Below are positions 1 to 5,003 of a stretch of 5,003 nucleotides of DNA, in pieces. Positions within the stretch are counted from its first letter, which is position 1. The number at the start of each line of letters is the position of its first letter. The notes below the pieces were generated by a model, which worked only from the letters and a program-made list of their open reading frames with translations, ran no database searches and was not told where the DNA came from. The DNA comes from an uncultured Clostridia bacterium (GTDB lineage Bacteria > Bacillota > Clostridia > Oscillospirales > Ruminococcaceae): contig CAMEYZ010000162.1 of assembly GCA_945947715.1 (NCBI GenBank), forward strand, positions 1-5,003. The letters run 5' to 3'. The translations under genes and the position numbers were made by a program.

Positions 1-1
1 T

Positions 2-778
2 CAGAGCGTTCTTAAAGAAAAAAATGTGGATACATCGGGACTTATCCTTGACCCGAATTTCTCCACATCTCTTGCTTTTGTGGGTAAGGATCCTGACGGT
101 AATCGGGACTACATATTCTACCGAAAGAACACCGCAGACCTTAATCTGAAATTCAACGAGATAAATTTAAAGCTCATCGACAGCTGCAAGATATTCCATT
201 TTGGAGCGCTCACTCTCACAAGCGAGCCTTCAAAGACTACCACCATCAATGCAGTGGAATATGCAAAGGCAAAGGGAAAGCTGATATCGTATATTCCAAA
301 CTGGAGACCGTATCTCTGGTCCTCGAGAGAGGCTGCTGTGCAGTCTATGCAGAATGCTTTGCAGTATGCGGATATCGTAAAGGTGTCAGAATCTGAGCTG
401 CAGATAATCACTGACTGCGGCAATCTGCGGCCTGGAATAGCCAAGCTCTTAAATGAGGGCGTAAAGATAATCTGCGTTACACAGGGAGCAAAGGGCTGTA
501 TTATTGCGACAAAATCATCGGTAGAGCTTTATCCCTCATACAAGGTGGAGACTGTCGATACCTTGGGCTCAGGAGACAGCTTCTTCGGAGCATTTCTGGT
601 AAAGCTTCTGGAAAAATCCAAGGACATCACCGAGCTTACCTCCGAGGAGCTCCGTGAAATGGCATGCTTTGCCAATGCCTGCGGAGCGGTGACCTCCACA
701 AAAATGGGAGCAATACCTGCGATGCCCACACTTAAGGAAGTAAACGATTTTATGGATAGCCATGAGGTCATGGACTGA
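2..778 (+). CDS. PfkB-family carbohydrate kinase, probable fructokinase (5' end missing)
   Basis: This is the C-terminal 258 residues of a ribokinase/PfkB-family sugar kinase; the frame is open to the left edge, so the start lies outside. The GTG at 26 is probably internal, because the family needs about 310-330 residues and the N-terminal substrate lid is absent. Seen: VDTSGLILDP and LAFVGKDPDGNRDYIFYR, as in fructokinases; PNWRPYLW near 296-319; a VTQGAKGC block; and the PfkB signature DTLGSGDSFFGAF near 557-595, whose Asp (codon 575-577) is the expected catalytic base. The tail ANACGAVTSTKMGAIPAMPT also fits fructokinases. The expected role is ATP-dependent phosphorylation of fructose, or a related sugar, in the cytoplasm. 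One oddity: the Asp usual before PN in the D-P-N-x-R motif is Ile (ATT, 293-295). The family is certain; fructose as substrate is inferred. The gene ends 15 bases before the A-run of a shared terminator. Confidence 0.9.
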   Translation, partial: QSVLKEKNVDTSGLILDPNFSTSLAFVGKDPDGNRDYIFYRKNTADLNLKFNEINLKLIDSCKIFHFGALTLTSEPSKTTTINAVEYAKAKGKLISYIPNWRPYLWSSREAAVQSMQNALQYADIVKVSESELQIITDCGNLRPGIAKLLNEGVKIICVTQGAKGCIIATKSSVELYPSYKVETVDTLGSGDSFFGAFLVKLLEKSKDITELTSEELREMACFANACGAVTSTKMGAIPAMPTLKEVNDFMDSHEVMD

Positions 779-792
779 CAGCTTATACGCAC

Positions 793-834
793 AAAAAATA
801 CCGTCGGAACGAATGGAGTGTTCCGACGGTTTTT
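793..834. terminator. Bidirectional intrinsic terminator between convergent genes
   Basis: CCGTCGGAAC (801-810) pairs perfectly with GTTCCGACGG (820-829) around a 9-base loop, and A800-T830 adds an eleventh pair. On the plus strand the stem is followed by TTTTT (830-834). On the minus strand it is followed by TATTTTTT, the complement of 793-800. The hairpin sits between the kinase stop at 778 and the transpeptidase stop at 843, so one structure can end both transcripts. Confidence 0.93.
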
Positions 835-842
835 GGATTATA

Positions 843-2378
843 TTAATAATAAAGGATAACGGGAGTACCTCTTTCGACCATGTCATAGAGCTTCTGTACT
901 TCGGAGTATCTCATGTTGATACAGCCGTGAGAGCCGTTGTTGATGTATGTATTTCCGCCATAGCTACCGCGGCTCAGGTCATGGAAGCCGATTCCCTCGA
1001 AGCTGATGCGCATGAAGTAGCTGCACTTTGTGGAGTAGGAGCCATCTGCCGCCTTCATGGTATAGTTGGTGGACTTTGTATATACGCTGTACACGCCCTC
1101 AGGAGTTTTTCTTGACGGGTCGGTAGCCTTGCCTGATACTATCTGGTCGGTCTCAAAGGCAAGCTCACCGTCCTTATAGTACCAGAGATGCTGTGCGGAA
1201 AGGTCAACCTCGATGTAGGTATTTCCGATATCACCCTCAGCGCTTCTGCCGGAGGGGAAGCCCTCATAGCAGTAGCCTGTATCAAGAGTTACGTACATAG
1301 GCTCGACAGTTACCGACTGTCCATTTTCGATGTACTGGAGCAGCTTGTCCACAGATTTTTCCTGATCTATCCACCAGCCGTACTGTCCGGTAGAGTATCT
1401 GCCCTGACTCAGGGTGATAACGCCGCGTTCGGTGGTCTGGAACTGTCTAGTGGTCATAAACGTATCATACTTTGCGGCAAGACCTGCTATGTAATTTTCA
1501 ACCTTGGAGCGGTCTACCGTAAAGCTTCCGTCGGAGGAAACAGTTATCCAGTCGTAGATATCTGCGCCCGACAGAGTTTCGGTGGTGTAGTTAAAATCAT
1601 AGGTGATTACAAAGTTGAATTTTTCATTCATTTCAGTCTTAAGCGCTTCAAGGTCCTGCGAGAAAACGGTAGGCTCAGTAAAGCAGTTGCTCTCAGAGAG
1701 GTTAAGGGAAAGATCACCCTTTTCGACCTCATTCAGAACATAATCAACGAGCTTATTGATATCTGGGATATCGCCGTAAACCTCTGATTTTATGTAATAT
1801 TCGCCATCCTTGTAATCAAGCTTAGCATCAGCGGTCTCAGAGGTGCCCCAGACAGTGTTCCGGAGGATATACTCCAGCTTTTCGCTGTCATACTGAGCCT
1901 CTCCCACGGTCTCATATTCAGTGGTTTTAAAGTAGGAGCCGAGCCAGCCTGCATAGTTGATATCATCGTAAAATTCTTTTATTTCAGGGGAGATGTCATA
2001 GCTGTAGTCGAAGTAGTCCAGCGGTATCCTTTCAGCGGAGCCGTCCTTTTTTGTAATGGAGAGGTAATCCGCAGATGGTCCCTTTGTCACTGCCGAGACA
2101 GCTTCCTTAAGGGTCATTTTGCTGACATCTGTACCGTCTATGTATGTGTTGGGGAGAAACTTGCCCACCGAGGTTATCCAACCGCCGAAGTAAACAATCG
2201 CTCCGATAAGGATAACTCCTCCGCCGATAGTGCAGCCGATAGCGATGCTTTTATTTCTCTTTTTGGTTTTCTGCCCCTTTTTTTTCTGTGCTATAGCCGA
2301 GGATATCATTCTCGACATATCTCTGTCGGGAGTATAATCGTCGGTATACTGTGTTTTATCATCTGTTTTATAGCCCAT
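843..2378 (-). CDS. Membrane-anchored L,D-transpeptidase (YkuD domain with PG_binding_4-like repeats)
   Basis: This 511-residue protein should form 3-3 cross-links in peptidoglycan, or attach proteins to it, outside the cell. Residues 1-43 are a cytoplasmic tail, acidic at first and then Lys/Arg-rich (KKKGQKTKKRNK). Residues about 44-68 form one membrane segment. Residues about 78-200 and 235-360 resemble two PG_binding_4 domains, as in enterococcal Ldtfm; YIDGTDVSKMTLKEA opens the first. Residues about 385-511 are the YkuD catalytic domain with H466 and SHGCINMR (483-490), where C486 is the nucleophile. All expected catalytic residues are present. The ATG at 2378 is chosen because GGAGG lies 5 bases upstream; the in-frame ATG at 2432 has no such site and is only about 9 bases from the predicted transcript start. 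The gene is monocistronic, transcribed divergently from the Mrp gene, and ends in a shared terminator. Enzyme class is confident; physiological target is unknown. Confidence 0.95.
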   Translation of the reverse strand: MGYKTDDKTQYTDDYTPDRDMSRMISSAIAQKKKGQKTKKRNKSIAIGCTIGGGVILIGAIVYFGGWITSVGKFLPNTYIDGTDVSKMTLKEAVSAVTKGPSADYLSITKKDGSAERIPLDYFDYSYDISPEIKEFYDDINYAGWLGSYFKTTEYETVGEAQYDSEKLEYILRNTVWGTSETADAKLDYKDGEYYIKSEVYGDIPDINKLVDYVLNEVEKGDLSLNLSESNCFTEPTVFSQDLEALKTEMNEKFNFVITYDFNYTTETLSGADIYDWITVSSDGSFTVDRSKVENYIAGLAAKYDTFMTTRQFQTTERGVITLSQGRYSTGQYGWWIDQEKSVDKLLQYIENGQSVTVEPMYVTLDTGYCYEGFPSGRSAEGDIGNTYIEVDLSAQHLWYYKDGELAFETDQIVSGKATDPSRKTPEGVYSVYTKSTNYTMKAADGSYSTKCSYFMRISFEGIGFHDLSRGSYGGNTYINNGSHGCINMRYSEVQKLYDMVERGTPVILYY

Positions 2379-2383
2379 TATAT

Positions 2384-2388
2384 CCTCC
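2384..2388 (-). promoter_or_regulatory. Ribosome binding site of the L,D-transpeptidase gene
   Basis: Read on the minus strand, ACGGAGGATATAATGGG places GGAGG five bases before the ATG at 2378. This decides the start against the in-frame ATG at 2432, which is preceded only by AT-rich sequence. Confidence 0.88.
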
Positions 2389-2390
2389 GT

Positions 2391-2420
2391 ATTATTAGTC
2401 TTCCGAAGAAGCGCAATAAT
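2391..2420 (-). promoter_or_regulatory. Leader hairpin with UUCG tetraloop just before the transpeptidase ribosome binding site
   Basis: On the minus strand the leader reads ATTATT-GCG-CTTC-TTCG-GAAG-ACT-AATAAT. The inner CTTC/GAAG stem is closed on a UUCG loop with C-G closure, an unusually stable tetraloop. The outer ATTATT/AATAAT arms pair perfectly across a 3x3 internal loop, in which one G-U wobble is possible. The structure ends two bases before GGAGG, so it could protect the transcript or affect ribosome loading. The fold is seen by eye; the function is inferred. Confidence 0.5.
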
Positions 2421-2447
2421 GTGTACTGTCATAAATATACATAATAT

Positions 2448-2476
2448 ATTCTACCATAGAATTTGTATTTTGTCAA
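2448..2476 (-). promoter_or_regulatory. Sigma-A-type promoter of the L,D-transpeptidase gene
   Basis: On the minus strand, TTGACA (2476-2471) and TAGAAT (2453-2448) are separated by 17 bases. TGG directly before the -10 gives an extended -10. The predicted transcript start is near 2441, leaving a leader of about 63 bases. Confidence 0.85.
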
Positions 2477-2561
2477 TGAAATAAGCGAGTGTAATTATTA
2501 AAATACGGTTACAAATACCGAACGTATGTAATTCCTACCTTTTATATATACATTATACATC

Positions 2562-2600
2562 AAAGGAGGAAATTATTTGATGATTTTTATAGTATATTGA
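2562..2600 (+). other. Strong ribosome binding site followed by a six-codon reading frame (doubtful)
   Basis: AAAGGAGG (2562-2569) is the best Shine-Dalgarno match in the window. Ten bases on, ATG at 2580 opens MIFIVY and stops with TGA at 2598-2600, inside the -35 box of the Mrp promoter. A TTG at 2577 is in the same frame. No convincing promoter precedes it, and a transcript from the Mrp promoter would start downstream of it. It may be a relic of a lost gene, a tiny leader frame or chance in AT-rich DNA. Confidence 0.25.
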
Positions 2601-2625
2601 CAAAAAAATAATAGTGTGGTATAAT
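2597..2625 (+). promoter_or_regulatory. Consensus sigma-A-type promoter of the Mrp gene
   Basis: TTGACA (2597-2602), a 17-base spacer and TATAAT (2620-2625) match the consensus exactly, with TGG at 2617-2619 as an extended -10. AT-rich sequence lies upstream. The predicted start near 2632 leaves a leader of about 28 bases containing the ribosome binding site AAAGGCAGG (2642-2650). Strong constitutive expression is inferred. Confidence 0.92.
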
Positions 2626-2660
2626 ATATTCAGTACCAATGAAAGGCAGGAATAATTAAA

Positions 2661-3509
2661 ATGAGCGAAGAATGTACACATGACTGCTCAAGCTGCGGCG
2701 CAGACTGCTCAAGCAGAGAAAAGGCGTCGCCTAAGAGCTTTATTGAAAAGCTTAACGAAAGCAGCAAGGTAAAAAAGGTAATAGGCATCGTCAGCGGAAA
2801 GGGCGGCGTTGGAAAATCCCTCGTTACAGGTCTCCTGGCGACTGCTTTTTCTGCAAAGGGAAAGCATGCTGCTATCCTGGACGCTGATATAACAGGCCCC
2901 ACTATTCCGCGCATGTTCGGAGTAAATGAACGTGCCATGTCCATACCTCAGGGAATAATTCCCTCCAGAACAAGGACAGGCATTGATATCATGTCCATAA
3001 ATCTTATGCTGGAAAATCCCACCGACCCAGTTATCTGGAGAGGTCCTGTTATCGCAGGAGTTGTAAAGCAGTTCTGGACCGATGTTATCTGGGACGATGT
3101 TGACTATATGTTCGTTGATATGCCTCCTGGAACAGGCGATGTTCCTCTGACTGTGTTCCAGTCTATTCCGCTGGACGGCGTCATCATTGTAGCGTCTCCC
3201 CAGGACCTGGTGGCGATGATAGTTTCCAAGGCTGTGAACATGGCTAATATGATGAATATTCCCATTGTGGGCGCTGTTGAGAATATGAGCTATGTTGAAT
3301 GTCCTCACTGCAATAAGCCTATCTATTTGTACGGCGAGAGCCATATCGAGGCGGTATGCGAGGAAAACGGCATTAAGCTTCTGGGAAGAATACCGATAAA
3401 TCCTGAGATCGCATCTGCATGCGACCGCGGAGATATCGAGTCGGTAAAGGGAAGCTGGATAGACGATGCTGTTTCTGCTATTGAGCAGATACCTGCTTCC
3501 GAAAAATGA
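2661..3509 (+). CDS. mrp: Mrp/NBP35-family iron-sulfur cluster carrier ATPase
   Basis: This 282-residue cytoplasmic P-loop ATPase of the Mrp/ApbC/NBP35 family is expected to hold a [4Fe-4S] cluster at a dimer interface and pass it to apo-proteins. Seen in order: a Cys-rich N-terminus with C5, C9, C12 and C16; a deviant Walker A GKGGVGKS (46-53) with signature Lys47 and Lys52; DADITGP (74-80) as switch I; DMPPGTGD (153-160) as switch II; ENMSY (207-211); and CPHC (C214, C217), the CxxC that binds the cluster in this family. It lacks the N-terminal DUF59/MIP18 domain of longer bacterial Mrp proteins, so the short length is a subtype and not a truncation. The ATG at 2661 follows AAAGGCAGG and a consensus promoter. 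It has its own terminator and no operon partner, and the window shows no isc, suf or other Fe-S gene nearby. Family call is secure; client proteins are unknown. Confidence 0.96.
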   Translation: MSEECTHDCSSCGADCSSREKASPKSFIEKLNESSKVKKVIGIVSGKGGVGKSLVTGLLATAFSAKGKHAAILDADITGPTIPRMFGVNERAMSIPQGIIPSRTRTGIDIMSINLMLENPTDPVIWRGPVIAGVVKQFWTDVIWDDVDYMFVDMPPGTGDVPLTVFQSIPLDGVIIVASPQDLVAMIVSKAVNMANMMNIPIVGAVENMSYVECPHCNKPIYLYGESHIEAVCEENGIKLLGRIPINPEIASACDRGDIESVKGSWIDDAVSAIEQIPASEK

Positions 3510-3528
3510 TAGGATAGATTATTTGGTA

Positions 3529-3574
3529 AAAATGCTTTGAGAATTAGATTTTTCTCAAAGCATTTTATTTATTT
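3529..3574 (+). terminator. Intrinsic terminator of the Mrp gene
   Basis: A perfect 15-bp stem joins 3529-3543 (AAAATGCTTTGAGAA) and 3552-3566 (TTCTCAAAGCATTTT) around an 8-base loop. A T-rich tail (TTTTATTTATTT) overlaps and follows the stem. It starts 20 bases after the Mrp stop codon. Confidence 0.92.
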
Positions 3575-3591
3575 CGACAAATATTTTCTGA

Positions 3592-3661
3592 AATTATTGC
3601 AAAAATTTTATTATTTAGTTACATTTGTACAAAAAATCATTGCAATAATTGTATTACAAAT
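3592..3661. repeat. Inverted repeats in AT-rich DNA upstream of the third promoter
   Basis: AATTATTGCAA (3592-3602) is the exact reverse complement of TTGCAATAATT (3640-3650), with 37 bases between. Nested here are a perfect 10-base palindrome TTTGTACAAA (3624-3633) and a 7-base pair, ATTTGTA (3623-3629) with TACAAAT (3655-3661). All lie just upstream of the -35 box at 3665, where an operator or activator site would be expected. The AT-richness makes chance a real possibility, so regulation is only suggested. Confidence 0.4.
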
Positions 3662-3664
3662 CAT

Positions 3665-3693
3665 TTGACTTAATATTAAAGATATGGTATAAT
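3665..3693 (+). promoter_or_regulatory. Sigma-A-type promoter of the 3' hypothetical gene
   Basis: TTGACT (3665-3670), 17 bases and TATAAT (3688-3693) form a near-consensus promoter, again with TGG (3685-3687) as an extended -10. The predicted start near 3700 gives a leader of about 113 bases before the ATG at 3813. Confidence 0.88.
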
Positions 3694-3699
3694 TATTAA

Positions 3700-3812
3700 C
3701 GGCAAGATGTATTATCTGTTAATTATTTTGTATAAATATGGAAGATGCTGCATCGGGAGCAGGTCCTGTCAGTGGCATTCCTCTTAATTTATTCCGAAAC
3801 GGAGCTGAATTC
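3700..3812 (+). promoter_or_regulatory. Long 5' leader of the hypothetical gene, no known riboswitch class recognised
   Basis: With the Mrp terminator, the inverted repeats and the promoter, this leader makes up the 303-base gap before the last gene. It is less AT-rich from about 3740 on and contains short self-complementary pieces: GATG-CTG-CATC (3744-3754), CTGC/GCAG (3748-3751 with 3759-3762) and TCCG-AAA-CGGA (3793-3803). The last hairpin includes part of the GGAG ribosome binding site (3801-3804). I do not recognise a riboswitch, T-box or other RNA family, and none of the stems is long. Confidence 0.35.
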
Positions 3813-5003
3813 ATGAGTAATCAATCAAGCATTTACAATGAAAAGAAACTCGCCTATTATGAAGCTACCTATAAGCTGAGCGTTCTTGCTAAGCCTCAGG
3901 ATGTAAATCTTACGCTTACAGCTGCTCATATTTACGGTCTGGGCTACATAATGGAACAGAATGGTACTAAGGAGGGGGATCCCGTTTATACGAGATTTTC
4001 CTGCGGCCTTGACGAGATCACTAAGGTGTATATCAACGAAAATTCAAGGCAGAGCCCGCTGTATATACAGTGCGATACTATGAATAAGGGTGTGCTGTTC
4101 CGCAGAAGGATCATCATTCCCTGTCTCAAAAATGCTTCATCTGTTGTTGATGAGATAATCTCCGTGAAGAAGCAGTACGATGAGAAAATGGAGAAGTCCA
4201 AGGAAAGAGCACGGGCTATCAGCAAAAGAGCTGCCGAAGAGGCTCCTCAGGCTGCACCCGTTCAGCCCGCAGCTGAGGAAGCTTCTCAGAAAAAATCCTT
4301 CGATGATAAGCTTAAGGATTTCGAGCGTATGAAAAAGCTCTCTGACAGCTTCTTCGATAATATTCCTATTCCCGGAAAGCGTCATGCCGCAAATACCGAG
4401 GCTGTCGAGGAAGTTCCCGCAGCACAGGCTACTGCTGAGACAGCAGCTGCTCCTGAGGCAGAAGCTCCCAGGGAGGAAATTTCTGCAGTGGCAGAGGCTC
4501 CTGTTCCCGAGGCTGTTCCTGCTGTTGAGGAGACTGTAAAGAAGAAGGCTGATATCAAGGTCACTATCGACGACCTTCTGCAGCTTAACGACTCCATTGA
4601 TGAGGATTTCCTTAAGAATACAGAGCCTCCGATAACAGGCGGTAAGAAGAATGCTGAAAAATATCTTGATGATATCGGCGGAGATTATAAATACAAGCCT
4701 GCCCACAAGGCCGCTGAAAGAGATGCTCTGCTCACCGAGGAGTTGGGCGAGGTAAAGCTGGAGGATATGAACGAGTATACTCCCGGCAGGACCGATGAGC
4801 TTGATCTTTCTGATCTTGATGTGGTAAACAAGAGCGATCTCATTTCCGATATGACCGGCGCAAAGGTGGATCTGGAGGGAGAAACTACTCCTGTTGAGCG
4901 CATGGACTTTGTGCGCAAAAGCCATGACAAGCATGAGAATAAGCTCCAGGGCATAAAGGTCGTTATTGACGAAAAAATCGAGGAGGCTCCTGCTGCTGAG
5001 GCT
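3813..5003 (+). CDS. Hypothetical acidic modular protein with Ala/Pro/Glu-rich linkers (3' end missing)
   Basis: I do not recognise this protein. The frame is open from ATG 3813, eight bases after GGAG, to the right edge: 397 codons without a stop. Residues about 1-115 look like one folded domain, with alternating hydrophobic segments (VNLTLTAAHIYGLGYI, PLYIQCDT, FRRRIIIPCL) ending in a helix. That order is reminiscent of PH-like domains, but this is only an impression. Residues about 116-142 are a charged helix. Residues 143-160 and 192-242 are low-complexity Ala/Pro/Glu linkers around a conserved-looking KSFDDKLKDFERMKKLSDSFFDN segment. Residues 246-389 are acidic, and another Ala/Pro/Glu run starts at 390. 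The short motif IKVTID (248-253) recurs as IKVVID (381-386). There is no signal peptide or membrane segment in the visible part, so it is probably cytoplasmic. It has its own promoter. Coding status is well supported; function is unknown. Confidence 0.85.
   Translation, partial: MSNQSSIYNEKKLAYYEATYKLSVLAKPQDVNLTLTAAHIYGLGYIMEQNGTKEGDPVYTRFSCGLDEITKVYINENSRQSPLYIQCDTMNKGVLFRRRIIIPCLKNASSVVDEIISVKKQYDEKMEKSKERARAISKRAAEEAPQAAPVQPAAEEASQKKSFDDKLKDFERMKKLSDSFFDNIPIPGKRHAANTEAVEEVPAAQATAETAAAPEAEAPREEISAVAEAPVPEAVPAVEETVKKKADIKVTIDDLLQLNDSIDEDFLKNTEPPITGGKKNAEKYLDDIGGDYKYKPAHKAAERDALLTEELGEVKLEDMNEYTPGRTDELDLSDLDVVNKSDLISDMTGAKVDLEGETTPVERMDFVRKSHDKHENKLQGIKVVIDEKIEEAPAAEA

Noticed and set aside
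1188..1787. 199-codon plus-strand open frame inside the transpeptidase gene
   Set aside because: It lies wholly antisense to a gene with clear catalytic motifs, has no ribosome binding site or promoter, and its translation resembles no known domain.
2378..2432. An upstream start for the transpeptidase at 2432, adding 18 residues
   Set aside because: There is no ribosome binding site, it begins about 9 bases from the predicted transcript start, and the extra segment includes the leader hairpin; the ATG at 2378 has GGAGG at good spacing.
2503..2527. Imperfect palindrome ATACG...CGTAT in the divergent promoter gap
   Set aside because: The arms are five bases, with at most two further pairs beyond a bulge, in AT-rich DNA. 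That is too weak to call an operator.
2709..3344. 211-codon minus-strand frame opposite the Mrp gene
   Set aside because: It is antisense to a confidently identified ATPase and lacks any start signal or recognisable domain.
3707..3787. 26-codon frame in the leader of the hypothetical gene, starting MYYLLIILYKYG
   Set aside because: Its ATG is only about 7 bases after the predicted transcript start, it has no Shine-Dalgarno, and its C-terminal half looks random. It could be revisited if ribosome profiling shows a signal.
4137..4934. 265-codon minus-strand frame, rich in Leu, Ser and Cys, opposite the hypothetical gene
   Set aside because: It is the complement of Ala/Glu/Pro-rich coding sequence, which naturally yields long Leu/Ser-rich shadows. 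The plus-strand frame has the promoter, ribosome binding site and continuous length.
4239..4991. GAGGCTCCT repeated at 4239-4247, 4494-4502 and 4983-4991
   Set aside because: These are Glu-Ala-Pro codons in low-complexity linkers, explained by the protein composition and not by a DNA repeat element.

Overview
The window looks like chromosomal DNA of a low-to-mid GC Gram-positive anaerobe of the Clostridia, most like Ruminococcus and relatives (Oscillospiraceae). This is inferred from protein character, not from a search. The clues are a clostridial-type fructokinase tail, a membrane-anchored L,D-transpeptidase with PG_binding_4-like repeats, a short Mrp-type ATPase with a Cys-rich N-terminus, strong sigma-A-type promoters in AT-rich gaps, and GGAGG-type ribosome binding sites.

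Layout. Bases 2-778 (+) hold the 3' part of a PfkB-family sugar kinase, probably a fructokinase, cut by the left edge. It converges on a 511-residue L,D-transpeptidase on the minus strand (843-2378), and one hairpin flanked by A and T runs (793-834) can terminate both. A divergent promoter region (2379-2660) follows. Its two outward promoters are close copies of each other: TTGACA, a 17-base spacer and an extended TGG-TA(T/G)AAT -10. The rightward one drives a 282-residue Mrp/NBP35-type iron-sulfur carrier ATPase (2661-3509), which ends in a strong 15-bp-stem terminator. A 303-base gap (3510-3812) holds that terminator, an AT-rich stretch with inverted repeats, a third promoter of the same design and a leader of about 110 bases. 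Last comes an unrecognised acidic, Ala/Pro/Glu-linker-rich protein (3813 to the right edge, 397 codons seen, no stop).

The genes do not form a pathway. They appear to be four separate transcription units: sugar phosphorylation, cell-wall cross-linking, Fe-S cluster delivery and an unknown cytoplasmic protein. I see no mobile element, CRISPR array, rRNA, tRNA or defence system, and no convincing new system. The items most worth a second look are the unknown 3' protein with its leader and upstream repeats, the paired divergent promoters, the UUCG hairpin just before the transpeptidase ribosome binding site, and a tiny reading frame with a strong ribosome binding site in the divergent gap.
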